Below are positions 1-7,474 of a stretch of 64,000 bases of DNA, piece by piece. This stretch comes from Microbacterium lacus. Lineage in GTDB: Bacteria > Actinomycetota > Actinomycetes > Actinomycetales > Microbacteriaceae. Made by a program: the position numbers and the translations under genes. The stretch covers positions 1-64,000 of the forward strand of contig NZ_NMUM01000037.1 in NCBI RefSeq assembly GCF_002812805.1, given 5' to 3'. Position 1 is the stretch's first letter, and each line of letters starts with the position of its first letter. The notes beneath the pieces are model-generated. The model made no database searches. It had not been told where the DNA came from and worked only from the letters and a program-made list of their open reading frames with translations.

Positions 1-18
1 AGCCTCGATCCACCGATG
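1..18 (+). repeat. Left terminal inverted repeat of the IS
   Basis: These 18 bases are the exact reverse complement of 1656-1673; the match decays beyond base 18. This is the expected transposase binding end. Confidence 0.85.
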
Positions 19-123
19 GGGAGGCTTGCTGAGTTGGCGTCGTAACGCAGAAATGCCCCTCTGACCAGGAAGAATAGAGCTTGTCTAAGATCCTATTTCC
101 CGAGTCTGAGAGGCATCTCGTAG

Positions 124-1530
124 GTGCAATTCAAGCATGCTCCCGCTGCGGTGTCAGCGAAGTTCGATGATCCGAATCTTGTGTCGGCCGCAGGGCTGGT
201 CCCGATGCTCCGTCTTGCCCGTTCTGCGGGGCTCGATCAGCTCGCGCAGGTCCGGTTGACGGTCCCGTCGGATAAGGGTGCGAACGCGGGCGGCAAGGTG
301 ATGGCGCTGGTGGCGGGGATGCTCGCCGGGGCGGACTCGATCGACGACATGAATCTGCTGCGTCATGGCGGGATGGGCCGGTTGTTCGATCGGACGTATG
401 CGCCGTCGACGCTGGGCTCGTTCCTGCGGGAGTTCCGGTTCGGGCACGTCCGCCAGCTCGACGCCGTCGCCTCACGGACCCTGGTGAACGTCGCGCAATC
501 CGCGCCGCTGCTGCGGGCGTCGAACGACGAGCGGGTGATGGTGGATCTGGACGACACGATCATCGAGGTCCACGGATACCAGAAGCAGGGCGCGTCGTTC
601 GGGTACTCCGGCGTCCGCGGCCTGAACGCCCTGTTCGCCACGGCGTCGACATCGCAGTCGGCGCCGGTGATCGTGGGGCAGCGGCTGCGGCAGGGGAAGA
701 CCGGTTCCCCGAAAGGCGCGGCCAGGATCGTCGCCGACACCCTCGCCACGCTTCGCCGCATGGACCTGGGCAGCAGTGTTCGGCCGTTGCTGCGGGCGGA
801 CTCCGCTTTCTACGGACACGCCACCATCGGCACGGCGATCAAGGCCGGCGCGGACGTGTCCGTCACCGTTCGGATGGACCCCGCGGTGAAGACGGCGATC
901 GCGACGATCCCCGAGGACGGGTGGGAGACGATCGAGTACCCGAACGCGATCCGTGACGAGGTCACGGGCCGGTGGATCTCGAAGGCAGAGGTCGCCGAGG
1001 TGCCCTTCACAGCGTTCCGTTCCCGGAAGATCGCCGAACGGGTTGAAGGGCGACTGGTGGTGCGGCGGATCCCGGACCTGAACCCCAAGCAGGTCGAGCA
1101 GCCGACGCTGTTCGACATCTACCGGCACCACGCGTTCTTCACCACCACCGACAAGCAGACGATGGGAACCGTCGCGGCGGACAAGACCCACCGCGGGCAC
1201 GCGATCATCGAGCAAGTTCACGCGGACCTGAAGGCGGGCCCGCTCGCTCACCTGCCCTCGGGAGTGTTCACCGCGAACAGCGCATGGCTCGTCCTCGCCG
1301 TGATCGCATTCAACCTCACCCGCACCGCTGGACTCATCGCCGACCGAGGCGGGCGGCTCGCCCGGGCAACGACCGCGACGATTCGCCGCACCCTCGTCTC
1401 AGTGCCGGCACGACTGGCGCGGACGGCGCGCCGCATCATCCTGCACCTGCCGGACGTCTGGCCCTGGCAGACCGCGTTCGACCGACTCTTCACCGCGACG
1501 CACGCACCACCACCGGCCGCGGCCAGCTGA
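124..1530 (+). CDS. IS1380-family transposase
   Basis: A 468-residue DDE transposase that cuts and rejoins the ends of its own element. It shows the acidic residues expected of the fold: MVDLDDTIIEVHG near residue 140, LLRADSAFYG near 220, and a C-terminal AIIEQVHADLKAG segment carrying the likely catalytic Glu, followed by an Arg-rich tail. The start is a GTG at 124, just inside the left repeat, and the length is typical of the family. It looks intact and could be active. It is the only gene of the element. Confidence 0.92.
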   Translation: MQFKHAPAAVSAKFDDPNLVSAAGLVPMLRLARSAGLDQLAQVRLTVPSDKGANAGGKVMALVAGMLAGADSIDDMNLLRHGGMGRLFDRTYAPSTLGSFLREFRFGHVRQLDAVASRTLVNVAQSAPLLRASNDERVMVDLDDTIIEVHGYQKQGASFGYSGVRGLNALFATASTSQSAPVIVGQRLRQGKTGSPKGAARIVADTLATLRRMDLGSSVRPLLRADSAFYGHATIGTAIKAGADVSVTVRMDPAVKTAIATIPEDGWETIEYPNAIRDEVTGRWISKAEVAEVPFTAFRSRKIAERVEGRLVVRRIPDLNPKQVEQPTLFDIYRHHAFFTTTDKQTMGTVAADKTHRGHAIIEQVHADLKAGPLAHLPSGVFTANSAWLVLAVIAFNLTRTAGLIADRGGRLARATTATIRRTLVSVPARLARTARRIILHLPDVWPWQTAFDRLFTATHAPPPAAAS

Positions 1531-1655
1531 CCACCGCCGCCACCAGCGGCACGACCGACAACGAAGTGGACAACCGGGATGAGACGCCCGGAACTCACCC
1601 CTGCCCGCAGCCGATCACGCCGCGCCCATCACACCGACGCCACCCACCGAAGGCT

Positions 1656-1673
1656 CATCGGTGGATCGAGGCT
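1656..1673 (-). repeat. Right terminal inverted repeat of the IS
   Basis: Exact reverse complement of 1-18. The sequence just after it continues the frame of the oxygenase remnant, which fixes the junction to within a few bases. Confidence 0.85.
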
Positions 1674-2480
1674 AAGAGCGAATCGCTGAGCTATTCGCTG
1701 GGCGTTGACCCCGTCACCCGCATGAACGACTTCTTCGAGGCCTTCAACATCGGCAGCTCCGAGGCGGATTTCCCCGGCTTCACCGATGAGACGGGCGACT
1801 ACGCCGCTAACACCTGGCCGGACACCCCCGGCTTCGAGGAGCGCGTCTCCACGTACTTCGCCGAGGCGCGGCGGGTGGCGTACACGCTGCAGGATGCCTT
1901 CGCGGACGCGCTCGGCGTTGACCGGGACGTGTTCGGCGCCGTGTCGGACCATCCGATCAACGTCCTCCGCATGAACAACTACGCGCTCCCCCCGGGCAGC
2001 ATCGAGCTCGGCGCCGACCTGACCGGAATGGGCGAACACACCGACTACGGCATGGTCACGGTGCTGTGGGCCGACCGGGTCGAGGGACTGCAGGTGCTGG
2101 GCCGCGATGGCCGCTGGCACGACGTCATGCCCGCCGAAGGCGCATTGCTCGTGAACCTCGGCGACATCGCCGCGCGCGTCACGAACGACGAATGGATGTC
2201 GACCCTGCACCGCGTCAAGCCGCCGATCGTCGACGGCACGATCAAGCGTCGTCGTTCGGCAGCCTTCTTCCACGACTGGAATGCGGATGCCGTCATCCGG
2301 ACTCTTCCGGCGATGCTCGAGCACTCGGAGCCGGTCTACGAGCCGGTGACTGTCGCCGAGCACGTTCAGGCGAAGCTGCGCGGATCGCGCGCGGGCGTGA
2401 AGAACACCGCCGCGGCCCGCGAGCAGGCACGGGTCGAGGCGGCGCAGGTCGAGGCAGCACAGGTCGAGGCAGCACTGTGA
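1674..2480 (+). pseudogene. 2-oxoglutarate/Fe(II) oxygenase, 5'-truncated by the IS
   Basis: This is the C-terminal two thirds of an isopenicillin-N-synthase-like, non-haem iron oxygenase. The metal triad is still present: His and Asp in GEHTDYG (His codon 2037-2039) and the distal His in STLHRV (2208-2210), followed by RRSAAFF, whose Arg would bind 2-oxoglutarate. There is no native start codon; the frame runs back into the insertion sequence. The missing N-terminal part should lie left of the window beyond the element. The tail encodes three VEAAQ-type repeats. Its stop overlaps the start of the deaminase gene, so the two were probably one operon. Substrate unknown. Confidence 0.85.
2433..2477 (+). 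repeat. Three 15-bp tandem repeats
   Basis: Three copies of GTCGAGGCRGCRCAG, the last ending CTG, sit at 2433, 2448 and 2463. They encode the repeated VEAAQ tail of the oxygenase. The last base of the third copy is the first base of the GTG start of the next gene. Confidence 0.85.
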
Positions 2481-3472
2481 CGCATCCCGCCTCCTCGCCG
2501 CTGGTCCCGAAGGCCGAGTTGCACATGCATCTCGAGGGCGCTCTGGAGTCCGAACTTCTCGTGACGCTCGCGCGCCGCAACGGCGTTCCGCTGCCGACGT
2601 ACGATCCTGACGTGCTCGATGCCCGCTATCGCTTCGGGCAACTGCAGGACTTCCTCGACGTCTACTTCGACAACCTGGCCGTGATGCGCACCGCCGAAGA
2701 CTTCCACGACCTCGCTGCGCTCTACCTGCGCCGTGCACGTGAGAACGGCGTGACCCGCGCCGAGTCGTTCTTCAACCCCATGACGCACGTCGGGGCGGGC
2801 GTTCCGCTCGCCGCGGTCATGGAGGGCTACGGAGCCGCGTTCGCCGATGCCCGACGCGAGGGCCTCTCGTGCGACATGATCCTCGATTTCACCCGCGACC
2901 TCGGAGCCGAGGCAGCCGATCAGATGCTGACCGACTTCGCGCCGTTCCGCGACATGATCATCGGGGTCGGGCTCGATTCGACCGAGGTCGGCTATCCGCC
3001 CGTGCTGTTTCGGGATGTCTTCGCGCGCGCCGCTGCGGATGGCCTCCACCGCACGTGTCACGCGGGCGAAGAGGGCGACCCCGAGTACGTTCGTCAGGCG
3101 CTCGACGATCTGCGGGTCGAGCGGATCGACCACGGACTGCGTGCGGTCGAAGACCCGGAGCTGCTGAAGCGGATCGCCGCCGAGCAGATCCCGGTGAACG
3201 TCTGCCCGCTATCGAACGTCGCGCTGCGCGCCGTGGACCGGATGGATCGGCACCCGCTGTTCGCGATGCTCGACGCGGGCGTTCCGGTCACCATCTCCAG
3301 CGACGACCCGGCCTACTTCGGCGGCCAGATCGGCGCGAACTTCGCCGCGCTCGAGGACATCGGAACGTCTCAGGAAGTCTTGATCGGATGCATCGAGACC
3401 TCGTTCGAGGCTGCGTTCATCGACGCGGGTGAGCGTGAGCGACACCTGGCTGCGCTGCGCTCGGCCGTGTGA
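2477..3472 (+). CDS. Adenine/adenosine deaminase family protein
   Basis: A 331-residue metal-dependent purine deaminase that would hydrolyse adenine or adenosine to hypoxanthine or inosine in the cytosol. Zinc ligands and catalytic residues are in place: HMH (His16, His18), CHAGEE (His195, Glu198), RIDHG (His219) and SSDDPAYFGG (Asp276/277). The DDPAYFGG ending is typical of the adenine deaminase branch (ADE/Aah1-like) rather than classical Ada, so adenine is the better guess. The GTG start overlaps the oxygenase stop (GTGA), implying translational coupling now lost to the upstream insertion unless the IS or an internal promoter drives it. Confidence 0.88.
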   Translation: MTHPASSPLVPKAELHMHLEGALESELLVTLARRNGVPLPTYDPDVLDARYRFGQLQDFLDVYFDNLAVMRTAEDFHDLAALYLRRARENGVTRAESFFNPMTHVGAGVPLAAVMEGYGAAFADARREGLSCDMILDFTRDLGAEAADQMLTDFAPFRDMIIGVGLDSTEVGYPPVLFRDVFARAAADGLHRTCHAGEEGDPEYVRQALDDLRVERIDHGLRAVEDPELLKRIAAEQIPVNVCPLSNVALRAVDRMDRHPLFAMLDAGVPVTISSDDPAYFGGQIGANFAALEDIGTSQEVLIGCIETSFEAAFIDAGERERHLAALRSAV

Positions 3473-3482
3473 CCCATTCCCG

Positions 3483-3572
3483 GCCGAAACACCCTTTGTG
3501 CGTCGAAACACCTCCCGACGCGGGGTGTTTGGGCGCGGGCGGGGCGTCTGGGCGCAGGCGGGGTGTTTCGGC
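3483..3572. repeat. Intergenic inverted-repeat cluster
   Basis: GCCGAAACACCC at 3483-3494 is the exact reverse complement of GGGTGTTTCGGC at 3561-3572. A second CGAAACACC (3504-3512) can pair with GGGGTGTTT (3522-3530). The RNA could fold into nested hairpins after the deaminase gene. There is no clear T-run, so it is not a classical terminator. Confidence 0.6.
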
Positions 3573-3590
3573 GACGCAATGCCCCGCGGC

Positions 3591-3663
3591 CACTGAGCCT
3601 GTCGAGGTGACCGGTCGCTGAGCCTGTCGAAGCATGCCGGTCACTGAGCCCGTCGAAGTGACC
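3591..3663. repeat. REP-like palindromes, three copies
   Basis: Three copies of a short element with core TGAGCCTGTCGA: 3591-3612, 3613-3635 and 3639-3663. The third has arms GGTCACT and AGTGACC and can form a hairpin. The same element recurs at 5073-5139, 41394-41433 and 48047-48070. The remainder of the 3473-3796 gap, before the DUF222 gene, holds no other gene. Confidence 0.8.
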
Positions 3664-3783
3664 AGCGGTGCCATCCGCCCGCGTTTTGACGGGGCGACTC
3701 GAGATGTGAGAACTCTCATCTTTTGGCCGTCATTTCGGCATGATTTGGGCACTTTTCGGGCTCTGGATGTCGGTGGTCATCCG

Positions 3784-3806
3784 TAGAGTTTCGAACATGC
3801 ATTCGA
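3784..3806 (+). promoter_or_regulatory. Leaderless promoter with SOS-box-like palindrome
   Basis: A -10 element TAGAGT (3784-3789) is followed by 7 bases and then the ATG, so transcription can begin at the A of the start codon. TCGAACATGCATTCGA (3791-3806) covers that point and differs by one base from the actinobacterial LexA box TCGAAC-N4-GTTCGA. The same 23 bases precede the second DUF222 copy. LexA control is inferred from the match and from reports that 13E12 genes of Mycobacterium tuberculosis carry SOS boxes. Confidence 0.6.
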
Positions 3807-5065
3807 TAACTCGTGGTGTTGATGCCAAACATCGGGACTTCGCGGACCGGTGCGCTGAGGCGGTGCGCGTAGCCGAACAAGGGCAAGCCGCGCTGGCCCG
3901 CATCTTTGCTGAGGCGGCCGCGGAAGGGATGCAGCGGGTCGCGGAACTCGCCTCCCCCTCCTCCCGCGAGGCGGAGTTGCCGTTCCGTTCTTTGGCGGCA
4001 GAAATGGCTGCTGCGGCCAATCTGTCCGACCGGACCGTGCAGCGTCGCATGAATGACGCCGCGGTGTTGGAGGAGTCGTTCCCGGCCACGTTCGCGGCGT
4101 GGGATGAGGGTCGGATCGGAGGCGGGCATGTTGCGGTGATCATGGAACACGGCACGCCCCTCACCGACCCGGAAGCGCGAGCGGCGTTCGAGGCCGAAGC
4201 ACTGATTCGGGCCGAGGGGACCACGCCCGGGCGGCTCGGGGCCTCGTTGGCGCGGCTCGCGCAGTCGTTGCAGCCACGCCCACTCGCGGAACGCCACAAG
4301 GAGGCGCGCGCATCGCGGGGTGCGTGTGTGCGGGATATGGGCGATGGGATGGCGGAGTTCATCTCGACGCAACCCGCGGTGTTGGCTCATGCGATGCACG
4401 ACCGCATCACCCAGCAGGCCCAGGCGATCAAGAAGGCCGACCCGACGGACACCCGCACCCTGGATCAGATCCGTGCCGACCTGGTCGCGGACATGCTCCT
4501 CACGACAACTCCCACCGTCGAAACCGGCGCTGGCATGTCGGACGGCTTTGGAGGTCTCGGGGCGATCAAGGCGATCGTGAACGTCACTGTGCCTGCGTTG
4601 GCGTTGGCTGGAGTGACGGACGAGCCCGCAGAGCTCGTGGGCCGCTGCCCGATCGATCCCGCGACCGCCCGCCAGCTCGCGGGACTCGCGACCGGGTGGG
4701 ATCGGGTCTTGGCGGACCCGATCACCGGGTGTGTGCTTGCGGTGGATCGGTACACGCCGTCGGCGGATATGAAGCGGTTCCTGCGGGCGCGGGATCAGCA
4801 CTGCCGGTTCCCCGGGTGTCGGCAACCGGCGCACCGGTGCGATCGCGACCACACCCTCGACTACGCCCTCGGCGGCGAAACCGCCGTCTGCAACCTCGCC
4901 TGCCTCTGCAAACGCCATCACGTCCTGAAAGGCGAGACGGCATGGACAGTCCGCCAACTCGGCGGCGGAATCCTCGAATGGACCTCACCCGGCGGCCACG
5001 TCTATATCGACAAACCACCCGCGGCCATTCACTTCACCCCGAACACGGATCCACCACCCTTCTAG
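3797..5065 (+). CDS. DUF222 / HNH endonuclease (13E12 family), copy 1
   Basis: A 422-residue protein with an N-terminal helical DUF222 region (roughly residues 15-320) and a C-terminal HNH nuclease domain: CRFPGC, then CDRDHTLDYALGGET, NLACLCKRHH, carrying the Cys pairs for zinc and the catalytic His residues. Actinobacteria, including mycobacteria, often hold many such copies; their role is not settled, though nuclease activity is expected. ATG 3797 is chosen because it lies 7 bases after a -10 element; in-frame ATGs at 3740 and 3767 have no good ribosome site. A close paralogue lies at 40045-41328, almost identical in the C-terminal half. Confidence 0.85.
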   Translation: MHSITRGVDAKHRDFADRCAEAVRVAEQGQAALARIFAEAAAEGMQRVAELASPSSREAELPFRSLAAEMAAAANLSDRTVQRRMNDAAVLEESFPATFAAWDEGRIGGGHVAVIMEHGTPLTDPEARAAFEAEALIRAEGTTPGRLGASLARLAQSLQPRPLAERHKEARASRGACVRDMGDGMAEFISTQPAVLAHAMHDRITQQAQAIKKADPTDTRTLDQIRADLVADMLLTTTPTVETGAGMSDGFGGLGAIKAIVNVTVPALALAGVTDEPAELVGRCPIDPATARQLAGLATGWDRVLADPITGCVLAVDRYTPSADMKRFLRARDQHCRFPGCRQPAHRCDRDHTLDYALGGETAVCNLACLCKRHHVLKGETAWTVRQLGGGILEWTSPGGHVYIDKPPAAIHFTPNTDPPPF

Positions 5066-5072
5066 GGGATTC

Positions 5073-5139
5073 GGTCACTGAGCTTGTCGAAGTGACCTGC
5101 AGCACCCTGCCCGCGGTCACTGAGCCTGTCGAGGTGACC
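5073..5139. repeat. REP-like palindromes, two copies
   Basis: Two 25-bp elements, 5073-5097 and 5115-5139, with arms GGTCACT and AGTGACC or GGTGACC around a TGAGCYTGTCGA core. They lie directly after the DUF222 stop and just before the convergent regulator stop, where hairpins could serve as a bidirectional end of transcription. Confidence 0.8.
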
Positions 5140-5142
5140 GGC

Positions 5143-5718
5143 TCAGGGCGCGTCGACCTCCGCGGCCGCGCCGTGGGTGTGCATGCGGACGCCCGCCTCG
5201 TTGAAGATGCTGATGATCTGCGCGGGACGGTTACCCGCCGCGCCCATCGCATGCGGGATGCGGGTATCGAACTCCGCCGCCTCGCCCCGCGCCAGCACAA
5301 GATCCTGCTCACCAAGTCGCAGCCGCAACCGCCCCGCGATCACGTACAGCCATTCGTAGCCATCGTGCACGCGCAACTCAGAGCATCCGTTCGGATCCGG
5401 TGAGTACGTGATCTTGTAGGTATTCACGGCCGACCCCTCGGGCGCAAGCGGAGCGATGACCATGCCGTCCCGGCGAATGACCGACCGCTGCACGCGAGGG
5501 TCGACCGTCGGCGCGGCCACCAGATCGTCGATCCGCACCCCGAGCTGACGGGTCAGCGGCACCAACAACTCCAAGCTCGCCTGACGCTTGCCGGATTCGA
5601 GCCGAGACAGCGTGCTCACCGACATCTGCGCACGCGCGGCGAGTTCTTCGAGCGTCCACCCGTGCGCATGACGGGCCGCACGCAACCGCGCGCCGACCTG
5701 GTCCAATCCATCCGCCAT
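5143..5718 (-). CDS. XRE-cupin transcriptional regulator
   Basis: A 191-residue regulator: helix-turn-helix of the XRE type at about residues 8-62 (RLRAARHAHGWTLEELAARA, then SVSTLSRLESGKR) and a C-terminal cupin barrel at about 105-180 with HDGYEWLYVIAG and FDTRIPHAM. Such proteins bind DNA near their own gene and sense a small ligand through the cupin. ATG 5718 was chosen over GTG 5772 because it leaves the palindrome at 5750-5763 between the two divergent genes. It probably controls the flavoprotein reductase read the other way. Confidence 0.85.
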   Translation of the reverse strand: MADGLDQVGARLRAARHAHGWTLEELAARAQMSVSTLSRLESGKRQASLELLVPLTRQLGVRIDDLVAAPTVDPRVQRSVIRRDGMVIAPLAPEGSAVNTYKITYSPDPNGCSELRVHDGYEWLYVIAGRLRLRLGEQDLVLARGEAAEFDTRIPHAMGAAGNRPAQIISIFNEAGVRMHTHGAAAEVDAP

Positions 5719-5749
5719 ATCGCCCACGTTCTTCCTGCTTGCCAATACT

Positions 5750-5763
5750 GCAAAACTGTTTGC
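5750..5763. promoter_or_regulatory. Candidate operator between divergent genes
   Basis: GCAAAACTGTTTGC has perfect 5-bp arms (GCAAA/TTTGC) around 4 bases. It sits between the regulator start (5718) and the reductase start (5796), where a divergent operator is expected. Binding by the XRE-cupin protein is inference. Confidence 0.5.
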
Positions 5764-5795
5764 CATTCTCACATGCGCAGCTGCACTCTGGGGTC

Positions 5796-6806
5796 ATGCA
5801 CACATCCGTCACCGACTCTTCGAGCGAACCCTGGGACACGACCATCATCGGCGGGGGCGTCGCTGGCCTCAGCGCCGCCCTCATGCTCGGCCGCGCACGC
5901 CGCCGCGTCCTCGTCATCGACGCGGGCCAACCCCGTAACCGCTTCGCCGCACACATGCACGCCGTTCTGGGCCACGAGGGCATCGACCCCGCCGAACTTC
6001 TGCGCACCGGCCGGTCCGATGCATCCGCATTCGGAGTCGAGTTCGCGGATGCCTCGGTGACACGGGTCGAGGACGTTTCGGGCCAACAGGGATCGGGCCA
6101 ACTGAGCGTCACCACCGAGGACGGGACCTCGCACAGCACCCGCAGCCTGATTCTCACCACCGGCATCACCGATCGCCTGCCCGATATCTCCGGGCTGTCC
6201 GAACACTGGGGAACGAACGTCCTGCACTGCCCGTACTGCCATGGCTGGGAGGTGCGCGACCGACGCCTGGGCGTGCTCGCGACCTCACCGATGGCGCTCC
6301 ACCAGGTGCAGCTGTTGCGCCAGTGGAGCGACGACGTGGTGTTCTTCGCCGGACTCTCCGGCCCCCTCGACGAGCAGACGCGGACGCGGCTCGGTGCGCG
6401 AGGCATCCGGATCGTCGATCAGGCGGTCATCGAGGTGCTCGGCAACGGCGACACGCTCCGCGGCGTGCGACTCGAAGATGGCTCGATCGTCGAAATCGAC
6501 GCGATATTCACCGGAGGAGCTCCCGAACCGCATGACCGGATGCTCGAGCCCCTGAACCTCGACCGGGTCGACGGGCCCATGGGCAACGTGATCGCGGTCG
6601 ACGCGGTGGGCCTCACGAGCAACCCGAGCGTGTGGGCCGCGGGAAACGTGGTCAGTCCGGCCGCGAACGTGCCGGTCGCGATGGGCGCGGGCTCGTTCGC
6701 CGGCGCCGCGGTCAACGCCGCACTCGTCACCCGGGACTTCGATACCGCTGTCGAACAGGCCGCTCGCGAGCTGTCGCCCACCCCGGATTCTGAGGTCCCG
6801 GCATGA
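5796..6806 (+). CDS. Thioredoxin-reductase-like FAD/NAD(P) oxidoreductase
   Basis: A 336-residue flavoprotein of the pyridine nucleotide-disulfide oxidoreductase class. The FAD-binding motif IIGGGVAGLSAAL lies near residue 15, and HCPYCHGWE, near residue 145, carries the CxxC pair that shuttles electrons to a disulfide substrate. A C-terminal NPSVWAAGN stretch matches the second FAD contact. Its length fits the low-molecular-weight thioredoxin reductase group; many such proteins beside XRE-cupin regulators reduce unknown partners. The stop overlaps the next start (ATGA), so the methyltransferase is co-translated. Confidence 0.87.
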   Translation: MHTSVTDSSSEPWDTTIIGGGVAGLSAALMLGRARRRVLVIDAGQPRNRFAAHMHAVLGHEGIDPAELLRTGRSDASAFGVEFADASVTRVEDVSGQQGSGQLSVTTEDGTSHSTRSLILTTGITDRLPDISGLSEHWGTNVLHCPYCHGWEVRDRRLGVLATSPMALHQVQLLRQWSDDVVFFAGLSGPLDEQTRTRLGARGIRIVDQAVIEVLGNGDTLRGVRLEDGSIVEIDAIFTGGAPEPHDRMLEPLNLDRVDGPMGNVIAVDAVGLTSNPSVWAAGNVVSPAANVPVAMGAGSFAGAAVNAALVTRDFDTAVEQAARELSPTPDSEVPA

Positions 6807-7465
6807 CGAACCCAGCGCCGATCGATTTCTGGGAGCAGCGCTACAGCGGCACCGACCGGGTGTGGTCGGGTCGTGTCAACGCGACGCTCGCCGCGATCGC
6901 CGGGGAGCTCGCGCCCGGTCGCGCGCTGGATCTCGGCTGCGGCGAGGGCGCAGACGCGATCTGGCTCGCCGAGAACGGATGGCACGCCACCGGCGTGGAC
7001 CTCTCGCCCACCGCGATCGACCGGGCGCGAACGGCAGCCGCCGAGCGCGAGCTGCACGATCGCACGACGTTCGTGGCGGCCGACCTGTCGACGTACACCG
7101 ACAGCGGCGACTACAACCTGGTCACCGCATCCTTTCTGCAATCCCCCGTGGAGTTGCCGCGCGAGCGGATCCTGCATGCCGCGACCGGATTCGTCGCGCC
7201 GGGCGGGCGGCTGCTCATCGTCGGGCACGCCGCTGCGCCGGAGTGGGCGCCGCCCGAGTTCGTGCAGCACGCGATCTTCCCGACGCCCGAGGGTGACCTC
7301 GCGGCGCTCCACCTCGACGCGACGCAGTGGCGCACCCTGCTGTGCGAGGTGCGGGAGCGCGAGACCACGGCACCGGATGGCTCAGATGCCGTGCTGCTCG
7401 ACAGTGTTGTGCTCGTGCAGCGGGTCAGCGGCGCCACACGTGATGATCCCCCGCCCGAGCCGTAG
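6803..7465 (+). CDS. Class I SAM-dependent methyltransferase
   Basis: A 220-residue enzyme with the SAM-binding motif ALDLGCGEGADAIWLAENGW at about residues 38-57 and an acidic loop GVDLSPTAIDRAR closing the cofactor pocket. The short N-terminal FWEQRY is common in TehB-like and small-molecule methyltransferases. The substrate cannot be read from sequence. Its start overlaps the stop of the flavoprotein gene, hinting at a shared redox or detoxification role under the XRE-cupin regulator. Confidence 0.83.
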   Translation: MTNPAPIDFWEQRYSGTDRVWSGRVNATLAAIAGELAPGRALDLGCGEGADAIWLAENGWHATGVDLSPTAIDRARTAAAERELHDRTTFVAADLSTYTDSGDYNLVTASFLQSPVELPRERILHAATGFVAPGGRLLIVGHAAAPEWAPPEFVQHAIFPTPEGDLAALHLDATQWRTLLCEVRERETTAPDGSDAVLLDSVVLVQRVSGATRDDPPPEP

Positions 7466-7468
7466 CCT
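7463..7468 (+). promoter_or_regulatory. -10 element of a leaderless transcript
   Basis: TAGCCT lies six bases before the ATG at 7475. No ribosome site is present, so a leaderless message starting at the ATG is likely. Confidence 0.45.
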
Positions 7469-7474
7469 GGGGTC

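Larger units (their letters stand above)
1..1673 (+). mobile_element. IS1380-family insertion sequence
   Basis: The element is bounded by an 18-bp perfect terminal inverted repeat, AGCCTCGATCCACCGATG at 1-18 and its reverse complement at 1656-1673. It carries one transposase gene filling most of its length, and the total of about 1.67 kb is normal for IS1380 elements. The left end coincides with the window edge, so the target duplication cannot be checked and a few more bases could lie outside. The right end falls inside the reading frame of an oxygenase gene, so the element is an insertion into that gene. Confidence 0.9.
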
